This document shows, piece after piece, positions 35,355 to 44,936 of a stretch of 64,000 bases of DNA (position 1 is the first letter of the stretch; the number at the start of each line of letters is the position of its first letter). This DNA comes from Salegentibacter_A chungangensis. Lineage in GTDB: Bacteria > Bacteroidota > Bacteroidia > Flavobacteriales > Flavobacteriaceae. Made by a program: the position numbers and the translations under genes. The stretch lies in NCBI RefSeq assembly GCF_042678405.1, contig NZ_JBHTLI010000001.1:1736001-1800000 (forward strand), given 5' to 3'. Below the pieces are notes generated by a model, which ran no database searches, was not told where the DNA came from, and worked only from the letters and a program-made list of their open reading frames with translations.

Positions 35355-37085
35355 TTAGCCCAATTCAAGTTCTGCCGTTATACGGGCAATTTTTTCTGTA
35401 AGCTTTTGATTCTCTTTTTCAAAGTTTTCCACTTTATCCAAAGAAGAATTTACGCTAATGTAAAATTTTATTTTAGGCTCTGTACCGCTTGGTCTTGCAG
35501 CGATCTTTGTGCCATTTTCGGTATAATAGATCAGCACATTAGACTTCGGGATATTTATAGCTTCTTCGGTATGATCCTGAAGGTTTTTGGAAACAGAACT
35601 CTGGTAATCTTCAACCAGAACAACCTTTTCGCCGTCTATCTCTTTCCAGGGCTTTTCCCTGAGGTCAATAAGCATTTGCTTTATCTCAGCCTCTCCCTCA
35701 ATTCCTTTCTTAACCAAGGAAATCAGCTCTTCTTTGTAGAGTCCGTAATCTTTATAGAGCTTCAGCAATTGCTCATAAAAGGAACTTCCCTCGTCTTTCA
35801 TTTGAGCTGCAATCTCGCAGGCAAGCAGGGTAGAGGTTACAGCATCTTTGTCGCGCACAAAATCTCCAACCATAAAGCCAAAGCTTTCTTCTCCGCCGCC
35901 AATAAAGTCAAGTTCAGGCTTATCTTTTATTAGTTTTGCGATCCATTTAAATCCGGTAAGCACTTCAAAATACTCTACTCCATAGGCTTCTACAATGTTC
36001 TTCATCATAGGAGTCGAAACGATTGTAGAGGCTACAAATTCGTTCCCGTCCAGTTTGTTCTGTTTCTTCCATTGCTCCAGGAGGAACCACGTCATCATCA
36101 ACATGGTCTGGTTGCCGTTAAGGAGAATCATCCTCCCGTTAAGGTCCCTGACGGCAACGCCCAGGCGGTCACAATCAGGGTCGGTGCCTATCACAATATC
36201 GGCATCTTTTTTTTCAGCCAGTTTTAGGGCCATTTCAAGAGCTTCTGGCTCTTCAGGGTTTGGAGATTTTACCGTTGGGAAATTCCCGTCCGGGTCTCTT
36301 TGCTCTTCTACGATATGAATCTGTTCAAACCCGGCTTTTTCAAGAACCTCAGGAACCATCGTGATAGAGGTGCCGTGCAGAGAGGTGAAAATGACCTTCA
36401 GATTTTTTCTGGCTTCATCTTTGGTATCAAAGCTTCCGTTCCTAACAGAGGCTTCGGCAAAAACCTTATCGATATCGGTATCTACTTTAGTGATAAGTTC
36501 CTCGTTCGAGCTGAAGTTAATTTTCTCGTAATCAAGATTGTTAATGATCTCGATAAGATTAGCATCGTGAGGAGGGACCAGTTGTCCGCCGTCTTTCCAG
36601 TAAACCTTATAACCATTATATTCCGGCGGATTATGACTTGCCGTAAGCACAATACCGCAGTGGCAATCCAGATGTTTTACTGCGAAGGATAATTCCGGTG
36701 TAGGTCTTAATTCTGAAAACAAGTAGACCTTTATTCCGTTGGCGGAAAATACATCGGCTACGGTTTGTGCAAGTTCTTTACTGTTATTTCTGCAGTCATA
36801 GGCAATAGCCACTTTTAACTGCTCTCCCGGAAATTCTTTTTTCAGGTAATCTGAAAGCCCCTGAGTGTTGCGCCCCAGGGTATATCGGTTTATTCGATTT
36901 GTGCCAACTCCCATCACTCCGCGCATTCCACCGGTTCCAAAGGCTGCATTTTTATAGAAGCTTTCTTCGAGCTCCTTAGGATCGTTGTCTATTAAATGCT
37001 GTATCTCTTTCTTGGTATCGGCGTCAAAAATATCGGTAAGCCAGGCTTCGGCCTTAGCCAGAATTTCAGGTTTGTGCTGTGACAT
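35355..37085 (-). CDS. Phosphoglucomutase/phosphomannomutase family enzyme
   Basis: The 576-residue protein has the alpha-D-phosphohexomutase signature: catalytic phosphoserine S150 (TASHNPPEYNGYK), metal-binding DPDCDRLG (about 301-308) and sugar-binding GGEESFGF. Its size fits the longer PgcA-type mutases. It interconverts hexose-1- and hexose-6-phosphates, feeding cell-envelope sugars and glycogen or trehalose precursors. It forms a tight cluster with an ABC exporter and a GT2 gene. Confidence 0.93.
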   Translation of the reverse strand: MSQHKPEILAKAEAWLTDIFDADTKKEIQHLIDNDPKELEESFYKNAAFGTGGMRGVMGVGTNRINRYTLGRNTQGLSDYLKKEFPGEQLKVAIAYDCRNNSKELAQTVADVFSANGIKVYLFSELRPTPELSFAVKHLDCHCGIVLTASHNPPEYNGYKVYWKDGGQLVPPHDANLIEIINNLDYEKINFSSNEELITKVDTDIDKVFAEASVRNGSFDTKDEARKNLKVIFTSLHGTSITMVPEVLEKAGFEQIHIVEEQRDPDGNFPTVKSPNPEEPEALEMALKLAEKKDADIVIGTDPDCDRLGVAVRDLNGRMILLNGNQTMLMMTWFLLEQWKKQNKLDGNEFVASTIVSTPMMKNIVEAYGVEYFEVLTGFKWIAKLIKDKPELDFIGGGEESFGFMVGDFVRDKDAVTSTLLACEIAAQMKDEGSSFYEQLLKLYKDYGLYKEELISLVKKGIEGEAEIKQMLIDLREKPWKEIDGEKVVLVEDYQSSVSKNLQDHTEEAINIPKSNVLIYYTENGTKIAARPSGTEPKIKFYISVNSSLDKVENFEKENQKLTEKIARITAELELG

Positions 37086-37133
37086 AATTAATAGGTTTGC
37101 TTCGCAAAAATAAGGATTATAAGCGGAAAGCGC

Positions 37134-38093
37134 TTAAAAATTATCGGTGGTTTTGTTGATAAGATAGCGTTCCTGATCCCTTTTTGACCGAAGGATGAGT
37201 TCCCCCAGGAAACCTGCCAAAAAGAGCTGTGAACCTATGATCATTACTGTTAGGGCAATATAAAACCACGGGTTTAAGGCTACCAGGATATTGGGCTCAT
37301 TATGGTACATTTTATAAAGTTTTGAAAAGCCTACCCAACCGGCGGTAAAGAACCCGAAGATGAACATAAGAACTCCTAAGGCTCCAAAAAGATGCATAGG
37401 TCTGCGCCCGAATTTTGAAAGGAACCAGATGCTTATCAAGTCCAGGAAGCCGTTGATGAATCTTTCCACACCAAATTTCGTCTTTCCATATTTTCTGGCC
37501 TGGTGCTGAACCTCCTTTTCTGTGATCCTGGAGAAGCCGGCATTTTTGGCCAAAACGGGGATGTACCGGTGCATTTCCCCGTATACGTCAATGTTTTTTA
37601 TTACTTCTTTTTTATAGGCTTTCAGGCCGCAATTGAAGTCGTGGAGTTTTACCCCTGAAGTTTTTCTTGCTGCTGCGTTAAAAAGTTTGGAAGGAAGGTT
37701 TTTGGTAAGCACATCATCATAACGTTTCTTTTTCCAGCCTGAGACCAGATCGTATTCTTTGTCTTTTATAAGGTGGTAAAGCTCCGGGATCTCTTCCGGA
37801 TTGTCCTGTAGATCGGCATCCATAGTGATGATCACATCTCCTTTTGCTTTCAGGAAACCTGCGTGCAGTGCCTGTGATTTTCCGTAGTTTCGGTTGAATT
37901 TGATCCCTTTTACGGCATTGTCATTTACAGCAAGAGATTCTATGGTTTTCCAGGAATTGTCTGTGCTGCCATCGTCGATGAAAATGATCTCATAAGAAAA
38001 GGAATTGGACCGCAAGACTTTCGCGATCCAATTGTATAATTCTACCAGAGACTGCTCTTCATTGAGCAAGGGGATGACTACGGATATTTGCAT
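37134..38093 (-). CDS. Family 2 glycosyltransferase, polyprenyl-phosphate type
   Basis: The 319-residue protein has an N-terminal GT-A domain with FIDDGSTDNS (39-48) and DAD at 92-94 (TMDADLQDNPEEIPEL), and two C-terminal membrane helices (about 230-260 and 270-300). This matches DPM1/GtrB-type enzymes that load a sugar onto undecaprenyl phosphate. Likely role: supplying lipid-linked sugar for glycan modification at the membrane. Confidence 0.88.
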   Translation of the reverse strand: MQISVVIPLLNEEQSLVELYNWIAKVLRSNSFSYEIIFIDDGSTDNSWKTIESLAVNDNAVKGIKFNRNYGKSQALHAGFLKAKGDVIITMDADLQDNPEEIPELYHLIKDKEYDLVSGWKKKRYDDVLTKNLPSKLFNAAARKTSGVKLHDFNCGLKAYKKEVIKNIDVYGEMHRYIPVLAKNAGFSRITEKEVQHQARKYGKTKFGVERFINGFLDLISIWFLSKFGRRPMHLFGALGVLMFIFGFFTAGWVGFSKLYKMYHNEPNILVALNPWFYIALTVMIIGSQLFLAGFLGELILRSKRDQERYLINKTTDNF

Positions 38094-38110
38094 TCTGTAA
38101 TTTATTTAGG

Positions 38111-38629
38111 CTATTGATAAGCCGGGTTCTCCCTTTTCATTATTAATCCTACAATCAGGGAAATTAAAAATCCAAAGAATAGGTTAAGGATAAGGGTTGT
38201 TGTTGCAAAAAACAAGGGGCTTAGGGTCATTTTTGAAAGCTCAAGAGCCTGATCTGTTTGTGCCTGGGGCATATTTCTTTCGGTAATGTCTAAGTATGAT
38301 TTTTCATACATCATATCCAGAAATTCGGGGTAAACAAAACTATAATGGATATAAGCATAAACAGCAGAGATAATACCGCTTATTGCAGCTATGGCAAGGC
38401 CTACTTTCAAGGCCTCTTTTAGCTTCATAAAGCCGCCGTTTTTCTTTTTGAAAGTACGCAGTGCCAATATATACAACACTATGGTGACAAGAGAATTAAC
38501 GGTTCCTATAACCCAGTTTTCCTGATCAATATTCATTAAATAGATAAGGACCAGGACAAGGATTGAATAGATTGCCAGCATTAATCCATAAGGATATGCT
38601 ACTGATTTAACTGAGGGGGAATTTTCCAT
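38111..38629 (-). CDS. DUF4199 membrane protein
   Basis: The 172-residue protein has four predicted membrane segments and matches the pattern of DUF4199 proteins common in Bacteroidota, which often precede a GT2 gene as here (17-bp gap). Function is unknown. Confidence 0.8.
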   Translation of the reverse strand: MENSPSVKSVAYPYGLMLAIYSILVLVLIYLMNIDQENWVIGTVNSLVTIVLYILALRTFKKKNGGFMKLKEALKVGLAIAAISGIISAVYAYIHYSFVYPEFLDMMYEKSYLDITERNMPQAQTDQALELSKMTLSPLFFATTTLILNLFFGFLISLIVGLIMKRENPAYQ

Positions 38630-38722
38630 TTTAAAAGAGATTGGTTAGTTTTGTCAGTTAGTAAGCAAATATAGCAAAACGTTACACAAGGCTACATTTT
38701 TAATATTTTTTAAACTTAGACC

Positions 38723-38752
38723 TTGTATTTAAATGGAAATTAATTAAATTTG
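38723..38752 (+). promoter_or_regulatory. rpmE2 promoter (-33 TTG, -7 TAAATTTG)
   Basis: TTG at 38723-38725 and TAAATTTG at 38745-38752 are 19 bp apart, an excellent fit to the Bacteroidota housekeeping promoter. The box ends 29 bp before the ATG. Confidence 0.75.
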
Positions 38753-38781
38753 CACCTCGAAAAAATTAAAAGTACAAAGCG

Positions 38782-39036
38782 ATGAAGCAGGGAATCCATC
38801 CGGAAAATTATAGATTGGTAGCATTTAAAGATATGTCTAATGACGATATCTTCCTAACAAAGTCTACCGCCAATACTAAAGAAACCATAGAAGTAGACGG
38901 TACTGAGTATCCTTTGGTGAAACTGGAAATTTCCAGAACATCACATCCGTACTACACTGGTCAGACTAAACTGGTAGACAGCGCTGGTCGTATTGATAAG
39001 TTTAAGAACAAATACGCAAAATTCAAGAAGAAGTAA
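38782..39036 (+). CDS. rpmE2: 50S ribosomal protein L31 type B
   Basis: The 84-residue protein matches L31 type B from start (MKQGIHPENYRLVAFKDMS) to end (HPYYTGQTKLVDSAGRIDKF). It lacks the zinc-binding Cys residues of the C+ form, as usual for type B. It is a monocistronic unit with a strong promoter and terminator. Confidence 0.98.
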   Translation: MKQGIHPENYRLVAFKDMSNDDIFLTKSTANTKETIEVDGTEYPLVKLEISRTSHPYYTGQTKLVDSAGRIDKFKNKYAKFKKK

Positions 39037-39062
39037 TTCTTCTGAATTAGAAATAAATTTAC

Positions 39063-39090
39063 AAGCCGTCTGTTTAAGACGGCTTTTTTT
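39063..39090 (+). terminator. Intrinsic terminator after rpmE2
   Basis: AAGCCGTCT, loop GTTTA, AGACGGCTT, followed by a T-run to 39090. Confidence 0.92.
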
Positions 39091-39193
39091 GTTTGCCTGA
39101 AGTCTGAAGAGCAGTAAATTTAACTTCAATTTAGAGTTTCGCGCTTTTAAGTTATTTTTTTACTCTTAACTTTAGGCACTAAATTTAGTGCGG

Positions 39194-40366
39194 ATGAATT
39201 ATATATTATTTGATGGTTCGGCCAGGAACCATCTCTTGCCTTTTACTTTCACCAGGCCTGTGGCCGATCTTCGTGTCGGTATTTTAACGATACGTGAAAA
39301 ATGGGAGAAGCTTTTGGAAAGCACCACATCTACGGTCACTGAAGATTATCTTTCAGGAAAATGGCCGTTGGTGGAATTGGAAGAAAATGTGATGATCAAT
39401 GCTTCGTTCTTGCCATCTCCCGAATTTCTTGAGCAAATAAAAGCTCTGAAACCTGAGGAAGCCATATTCTTTGAAGAAGAAGTTGTAGCTTTCTTTGTTA
39501 GGGAAGATGAAGAAGTAGATTTTGATAATTTTCGTCATATAGAGCTGGAAGGTAAGGTGATCCAGATCGAAAACACCTGGGATATTTTCTCCAGAAATGG
39601 GGAGGCTATTGAAGCCGATTTCAAATTACTTACAGAAGGTCGGGAATCTCAGCTCATTCCGGAATCCAATTATATTGTAAACCCTGAAAATATATTTATT
39701 GAAGAAGGCGCTGAAGTGGAATTTTGTTCCCTGAATGCTTCTGCCGGGCCAATCTATATCGGCAAAAATGCCAAGGTTCTTGAGGGGTGTTTAATACGAG
39801 GGGCTTTTGCGGTATGTGAAGGTGCTTTGGTGAAAATGGGAGCCAAGATATACGGTCCTACCACCCTTGGGCCTTATTGTCGTGGGGGAGGAGAGATCAA
39901 TAATTCGGTGCTGTTTGCGAATTCCAATAAAGGTCACGATGGCTATCTCGGGAACTCGGTGCTTGGGGAATGGTGTAACCTGGGAGCGGATTCCAATAAC
40001 TCCAATCTTAAGAATAATTATGCCGAGGTGCGAATCTGGAATTATGAGACCGAAGGCTTTGCTAAAACCGGCCTGCAGTTTTGCGGGTTAATGATGGGAG
40101 ATCATAGTAAATGCGGAATAAACACGATGTTCAATACCGGTACCGTAGTAGGAGTGAGTGCGAATATTTTCGGAGCCGGATTTCCACGGAATTTTGTGCC
40201 CAGTTTCAGCTGGGGAGGTAGCTCGGGAATGAGCACCTATAAAACCCAAAAAGCCTTTGAAGTGGCTGAAGTAGTGATGAAACGAAGAGGAGAGGAGTTT
40301 ACTGATGAAGATAAATTCATCCTTGAGCAGGTTTTCGAGGACACTAAAAAGTGGAGAAGAGACTAG
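39194..40366 (+). CDS. GlmU-family putative sugar nucleotidyltransferase with beta-helix
   Basis: The product is about 390 residues from ATG 39194 (MNYILFDG); a GTG two codons upstream is less likely. The N-terminal half resembles a degenerate nucleotidyltransferase (FTRPVADLRVGILTIREKW) and the C-terminal half is a left-handed beta-helix with hexapeptide repeats (IEEGAEVEFCSLNA, IGKNAKVLEGCLIRG). It is called GlmU-like in flavobacteria, but the canonical GlmU pyrophosphorylase signature is not seen, so the exact reaction is uncertain. Confidence 0.8.
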   Translation: MNYILFDGSARNHLLPFTFTRPVADLRVGILTIREKWEKLLESTTSTVTEDYLSGKWPLVELEENVMINASFLPSPEFLEQIKALKPEEAIFFEEEVVAFFVREDEEVDFDNFRHIELEGKVIQIENTWDIFSRNGEAIEADFKLLTEGRESQLIPESNYIVNPENIFIEEGAEVEFCSLNASAGPIYIGKNAKVLEGCLIRGAFAVCEGALVKMGAKIYGPTTLGPYCRGGGEINNSVLFANSNKGHDGYLGNSVLGEWCNLGADSNNSNLKNNYAEVRIWNYETEGFAKTGLQFCGLMMGDHSKCGINTMFNTGTVVGVSANIFGAGFPRNFVPSFSWGGSSGMSTYKTQKAFEVAEVVMKRRGEEFTDEDKFILEQVFEDTKKWRRD

Positions 40367-40630
40367 CTAAAACATAAACTTGTAAAATAAAACACCTAAT
40401 ACTATAAGAAAGGCAGTGGTGATCGTTATGATCTTAAGCTGCCTTTTTTGATGTTCGCGATTAAGCTTTGTTTTTAAAATTAGCAGCTCTGCTTCTGAAA
40501 TCCTTTTCTCAGATTTTATGCCTTCACTGATGGACCCGGTAGAATTTCGGAATTTTGAAAATTTCGATTTTTTCTCACGCCGGTTGTTTTTGAGGCTTAC
40601 AATGGCACCTCTGGTACTTCCGAAACTCAT
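40367..40630 (-). CDS. Small basic tail-anchored membrane protein, unknown
   Basis: The 87-residue protein is rich in Lys/Arg/Ser through residue 65, then has a single membrane helix at about 66-85 (LKIITITTAFLIVLGVLFYK) at the very C-terminus. I do not recognise a family. Its stop codon abuts the stop of the convergent GlmU-family gene with no spacer. Confidence 0.6.
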   Translation of the reverse strand: MSFGSTRGAIVSLKNNRREKKSKFSKFRNSTGSISEGIKSEKRISEAELLILKTKLNREHQKRQLKIITITTAFLIVLGVLFYKFMF

Positions 40631-40741
40631 TGCAGTAGATTTAGGTCTTATAAAACTACTGAATTTTACAGACTTCTCATTTTCAAAGGTCCAGGCTGTA
40701 TAATTTCATTTATATCATTTCAGGAAAACGATTTAAGTTGG

Positions 40742-40749
40742 TATATTTG
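40742..40749 (+). promoter_or_regulatory. Candidate -7 promoter box for mtaB
   Basis: TATATTTG matches TAnnTTTG, 55 bp upstream of the mtaB ATG. The leader between them includes a 6-codon reading frame (40788-40808). Confidence 0.5.
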
Positions 40750-40804
40750 CAGCCCCAAAATAAGGCCGGAGAGATTCGGTAAAATCAATGAAACTGGCAG
40801 GTTT

Positions 40805-42136
40805 ATGAATAATAAAAAAGTCGCTTTTTATACTTTAGGTTGTAAGCTTAACTTCTCGGAAACTTCAACTATCGCCCGTTCCTTTAAGAGCGAGGGCTTT
40901 GATAGGGTAGATTTTACCGAGGAAGCAGACATTTATGTGATTAATACCTGCTCGGTTACCGAGAATGCCGATAAGCGCTTTAAAACAATCGTAAAGCAGG
41001 CTCAAAAGGTTAATGAAGATGCTTTTGTGATCGCTATTGGTTGTTATGCTCAGCTGAAGCCGGAAGAGCTTGCTGCAGTAGACGGGGTGGACCTTGTTCT
41101 GGGAGCGACAGAGAAGTTCAAGATCACCGATTATCTTAATGATCTTACCAAGAACGATTTTGGTGAAATTCATTCCTGTGAAATAGAAGACGCCGACTTT
41201 TATGTGGGTTCTTATTCCTTTGGAGACCGTACCCGCGCTTTCCTGAAGGTGCAGGATGGTTGTGACTATAAATGTACTTATTGTACCATACCTCTGGCTC
41301 GCGGGATTTCCAGGAGCGATAAGCTGGAGAATGTCCTGAACAATGCCGCTGAAATTTCAGCTAAAGGCATAAAAGAGATTGTTCTTACCGGGGTTAATAT
41401 AGGGGATTATGGCAAAGGAGAGTTCGGGAACAAGAAACATGAGCATACCTTTCTTGATCTTGTAAAAGCCCTGGACGAAGTTAACGGGATCGAACGCTTA
41501 AGAATATCTTCTATAGAACCGAATCTACTGAAGAATGAGACAATAGATTTTGTGGCTGCCAGCAGAACTTTTGTGCCGCACTTTCATATTCCGCTGCAAA
41601 GCGGAAGCAATGAGATCCTTAAGCTGATGCGACGCCGTTATCTGCGCGAGCTCTATGTTGACAGGGTTGAGCAAATTAAAAGGGTGATGCCCGATGCCTG
41701 TATTGGGGTAGATGTAATTGTTGGTTTCCCGGGTGAGACCGATGAGCATTTCCTTGAAACCTATAATTTCCTGAACGAACTTGATATTTCTTATTTACAC
41801 GTATTCACTTTTTCAGAAAGGGATAATACTCCGGCAGCACAAATGGATGGGGTTGTGCCTCTGAAAGTGCGTAAGAAAAGAAGTAAAATGCTTCGAGGGC
41901 TTTCTGCCAAGAAAAGGCGAGCTTTTTACGAAAGCCAGTTGGGTAATACCTGTACGGTTCTTTTCGAAGGAGAAAATAAGTCTGGCTATATTCACGGGTT
42001 TACCGAGAATTACGTGAAGGTTAAAGCTCCCTGGGATCCTTCTTTGGTGAATACCCTTCAGGATATTAAACTTGAGAAAATAGATGAAGACGGCCTTGTG
42101 AGGTTTGAGTTTGTTAATAAGCCGCTAGCTGTTTAA
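40805..42136 (+). CDS. mtaB: tRNA t6A37 methylthiotransferase MtaB
   Basis: The 443-residue enzyme has the methylthiotransferase layout: an N-terminal UPF0004 domain with three cluster-binding cysteines (C13, C49, C80), a radical SAM core with C153-x3-C157-x2-C160 (CDYKCTYC) and a C-terminal TRAM-like domain. It would convert t6A to ms2t6A at tRNA position 37. Its stop overlaps the convergent GNAT gene by 4 bp. Confidence 0.93.
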   Translation: MNNKKVAFYTLGCKLNFSETSTIARSFKSEGFDRVDFTEEADIYVINTCSVTENADKRFKTIVKQAQKVNEDAFVIAIGCYAQLKPEELAAVDGVDLVLGATEKFKITDYLNDLTKNDFGEIHSCEIEDADFYVGSYSFGDRTRAFLKVQDGCDYKCTYCTIPLARGISRSDKLENVLNNAAEISAKGIKEIVLTGVNIGDYGKGEFGNKKHEHTFLDLVKALDEVNGIERLRISSIEPNLLKNETIDFVAASRTFVPHFHIPLQSGSNEILKLMRRRYLRELYVDRVEQIKRVMPDACIGVDVIVGFPGETDEHFLETYNFLNELDISYLHVFTFSERDNTPAAQMDGVVPLKVRKKRSKMLRGLSAKKRRAFYESQLGNTCTVLFEGENKSGYIHGFTENYVKVKAPWDPSLVNTLQDIKLEKIDEDGLVRFEFVNKPLAV

Positions 42137-42438
42137 ATATTTATTCCTACCGGAAGCAGGTCTTTGTACCTGTTTTTGTGTTTCCTCATATACTTAACAA
42201 TATCAGGGCTTGTAGGCATTACCCGGGTATTTCTCTCTTTAATTTCCTCGAGCACGGCTTTTATAAAAGCTTCAGTATCTTTCTTGTTATCTGCCGAACC
42301 CGGCATAAGGAGCTTGGTGAGGAAAATCTTTCTTTCCTGTTGTGAATATTCTATGGTAGCCAACTCACCGTTTATGGTAGTTTCGAACTGCCTTAGAAAT
42401 TCATTATCCGTAATCTTTACTGCTGCATCACTCATCAT
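42133..42438 (-). CDS. YjdJ-type small GNAT N-acetyltransferase
   Basis: The 101-residue protein matches the short GNAT-like YjdJ family: FETTINGELATIEYSQQERKI, then KAVLEEIKERNTRVMPTSP and YMRKHKNRYKDLL. The usual acetyl-CoA loop R/QxxGxG is replaced here by a divergent segment (MPGSADNKKD), so catalytic activity is uncertain. Two start codons are adjacent (42438 and 42435). It follows a pirin gene by 10 bp and is probably co-transcribed with it. Confidence 0.7.
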   Translation of the reverse strand: MMSDAAVKITDNEFLRQFETTINGELATIEYSQQERKIFLTKLLMPGSADNKKDTEAFIKAVLEEIKERNTRVMPTSPDIVKYMRKHKNRYKDLLPVGINI

Positions 42439-42448
42439 ATTTAAGTTT

Positions 42449-43165
42449 TTAGTTCATTGGCACTTCGATGACCAGGATTTTTGAAGGCTGAATGAGGTCG
42501 AAATTTATTGTTTCGGTGTTCCAGATACCTATGGCATCGCGTTTCTTTAGAATATCTTCACCTATTTTTGCTTCACCTTCAATCATAAATACATACACCC
42601 CGTGTCCCGGTTTTCTGATTGTATAGGCCGCGTTTTTTCCTTCTTCGAACTCTCCTAAATGCAAATAGGCTTGCTGATGGATCCAGAGAGCTTCCTTGGG
42701 ATCATCGCTTTCTGGGGCAACAATATTCGTGAAACTGTTAGGTTTTAATTTATCTTCAAAGTTTTTCTGATCATATCTGGGTTCCACATTTTGCCTGTCC
42801 GGAAAGATCCATAATTGCAAAAGGTTGAGTTCCTGGTCGCTGTTGGCGTTCATTTCACTGTGTTGAACCCCTTTCCCCGCGCTCATTACCTGTACGTCTC
42901 CGGCCTTGATGGTACCCGAGTTATTCATAGAATCCTTGTGTTTTATGGCGCCTTTAAGGGGAATGGTGATGATCTCCATATCCTTATGGGGGTGAGTTCC
43001 GAATCCTGTTCCTCCGGCTACAAAATCGTCGTTGAGCACTCGTAGCAGGCCAAACTGAAGCCGGTCCGGATTAAAATAATTTGCAAAACTGAAAGAATAA
43101 TTGGCGTTTAACCATCCGAAGTTAGCAGTACCTCGGGATTTTGCAGGGTGAAGGATTTTATCCAT
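42449..43165 (-). CDS. Pirin-family cupin protein
   Basis: The 238-residue bicupin has the pirin metal-binding set H58, H60, H102 and E104 (GTHPHKDMEII and GKGVQHSEMN). Bacterial pirins include quercetinases and redox-sensing proteins; the role here is not specified by the sequence. It is the upstream gene of a two-gene unit with the small GNAT. Confidence 0.92.
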   Translation of the reverse strand: MDKILHPAKSRGTANFGWLNANYSFSFANYFNPDRLQFGLLRVLNDDFVAGGTGFGTHPHKDMEIITIPLKGAIKHKDSMNNSGTIKAGDVQVMSAGKGVQHSEMNANSDQELNLLQLWIFPDRQNVEPRYDQKNFEDKLKPNSFTNIVAPESDDPKEALWIHQQAYLHLGEFEEGKNAAYTIRKPGHGVYVFMIEGEAKIGEDILKKRDAIGIWNTETINFDLIQPSKILVIEVPMN

Positions 43166-43267
43166 TATTTTTAATCTTTCTTATTGTGAAAGCCAATAAA
43201 ATAGCAGTAATTTTGATTAGTAAATTTACGGCTTTAGACACGGGGTTTATGTTATATACTTGTTAAA

Positions 43268-43972
43268 ATGACTGGTGATCAATCTCCTATACACGTTTAT
43301 TTTATGCCGGGAATGGCTGCTAATCCGGCAATTTTTGAGCATATAAAACTGCCGGAAGATAAATTTAGGGTGCATTATTTAAAATGGATAATTCCGGATC
43401 CTGACGAGAGCCTTACCGATTATGCTCTAAGAATGAACAAGCATATTAAACATGAGAATCCGGTGTTGATAGGCGTTTCCTTTGGCGGGGTTGTTGTTCA
43501 GGAAATGAGTAAATATCTTAAATTAAAAAGGCTTATTATTATTTCCAGCGTAAAGTGTCGGGATGAACTTCCAAGGAGAATGCGATTTGCGGCAATTACG
43601 GGGTTTTTCAGGATGATCCCAACAGGACTTGCCGGTTACGTAGATTACTTTGAAAAGATAGCTTTTGGAGATTTTGCCAAGAAAAGGGCGAAACTATATA
43701 AGAAATACCTTTCGGTAAAGAATAAGGTTTATCTCGATTGGGCTATAAAAAATATGGTCTTATGGGATTGTGATAAACCGCCGGAAAATATAATTCATAT
43801 TCACGGCGATAAAGACGAGATTTTCCCGTTTAGGTATATAGGGGATTGCATTCGTGTAAAAGGAGGTACCCACGTTATGGTGATAAACCGTTTCAGGTGG
43901 TTTAATGAACATCTCCCTGAAATTATTCTGGAAGGAAAGATTAAAAAAAGGAAAAAAACTCAAATTGAATAA
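43268..43972 (+). CDS. Alpha/beta hydrolase
   Basis: The 234-residue protein has the nucleophile elbow GVSFGG with S71 and a C-terminal GGTHVMV that supplies a likely catalytic His. There is no signal peptide. Substrate unknown. It lies 10 bp upstream of the lytic transglycosylase gene and may be co-transcribed with it. Confidence 0.82.
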   Translation: MTGDQSPIHVYFMPGMAANPAIFEHIKLPEDKFRVHYLKWIIPDPDESLTDYALRMNKHIKHENPVLIGVSFGGVVVQEMSKYLKLKRLIIISSVKCRDELPRRMRFAAITGFFRMIPTGLAGYVDYFEKIAFGDFAKKRAKLYKKYLSVKNKVYLDWAIKNMVLWDCDKPPENIIHIHGDKDEIFPFRYIGDCIRVKGGTHVMVINRFRWFNEHLPEIILEGKIKKRKKTQIE

Positions 43973-43982
43973 ACTTAATGCT

Positions 43983-44936
43983 ATGAAGATGATAAAGAAT
44001 GCTTTGATGATTGTTGGATTTCTTGTGGTGTGCGCAGTAAGTATAAATGCAGTACAGGACGGAGGTTCAGAAAATGCCGAAAACAGGACCTATGATAAGA
44101 AGGAGAAAAAGAATGTGGTGAAGGATTATAATATCTATGCCTTACCGGTGCCTGAAGAAATGGACTTTGCAGGAGAGGAAGTACCTTTGGATGAGCCGGA
44201 TATACACGAACGTATAGACAGGGAGTTACTGGTGAATACTTACTGGCAGTCTAACGCTTTACTTCTAATGAAGCGTGCTAATAAATATTTTCCTGTAATT
44301 GAGCCTATTCTGAAAGAGGAAGGGGTGCCTGAAGATTTTAAATACCTTGCGGTGATCGAGAGCGGTCTTACCCAGGCGGTTTCACCGGCAAGAGCTATCG
44401 GTTTCTGGCAGATAATGGAAGGAACCGGGAAAGATTATAAACTTGAGATTAATGATAATGTAGATGAGCGTTATCATATAGAGAAATCTACACGGGTTGC
44501 TGCTAACTACCTTAAAAAAGCTAAGGAAAAGTTTGGAACCTGGACCCTTGCTGCTGCGGCGTACAATGCAGGAAATGCCGGGATTGCACGACAGCTGGAA
44601 CGTCAGAAAGTCAATGATTATTACGACCTTCTGCTTGGCGAGGAGACCGGAAGATATATGTTCAGAATACTTGCTCTTAAAGAGATTATGAATCATCCTG
44701 AAAAATACGGCTTCAATTTTGACCAGGATGATCTGTATCATCATATCCCTACATACGAGGTGAAAGTAGATACTGCTGTTTCAGATTTTGCCGACTTCGC
44801 CAAAGATTTTGGCATCAATTACAAGATCCTGAAGATTCACAATCCCTGGCTAAGGGAGGCGCATTTAAATAATGCTTCCAGAAAGACTTACTTTATAGAT
44901 ATTCCAAAAGAAGGTTATTACAATATGGGAAAATAA
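43983..44936 (+). CDS. Lytic transglycosylase (SLT domain, MltD-like)
   Basis: The product is 317 residues from ATG 43983 (MKMIKNALMI); earlier in-frame starts lie inside the previous gene. It has an N-terminal membrane/signal segment (7-23) and an SLT domain with catalytic E126 (LAVIESGLTQ), GFWQIMEGTGKDY and AAAAYNAGNAGI. It would cleave peptidoglycan glycan strands in the periplasm. The stop codon abuts the cardiolipin synthase start, so translation may be coupled. Confidence 0.9.
   Translation: MKMIKNALMIVGFLVVCAVSINAVQDGGSENAENRTYDKKEKKNVVKDYNIYALPVPEEMDFAGEEVPLDEPDIHERIDRELLVNTYWQSNALLLMKRANKYFPVIEPILKEEGVPEDFKYLAVIESGLTQAVSPARAIGFWQIMEGTGKDYKLEINDNVDERYHIEKSTRVAANYLKKAKEKFGTWTLAAAAYNAGNAGIARQLERQKVNDYYDLLLGEETGRYMFRILALKEIMNHPEKYGFNFDQDDLYHHIPTYEVKVDTAVSDFADFAKDFGINYKILKIHNPWLREAHLNNASRKTYFIDIPKEGYYNMGK

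Noticed and set aside
37099..37112. Shared TTTTGCGAAGCA near the phosphosugar mutase and acyl-CoA ligase starts
   Set aside because: Explained by promoter -7-like boxes followed by a chance match; two copies are not enough for a regulon.
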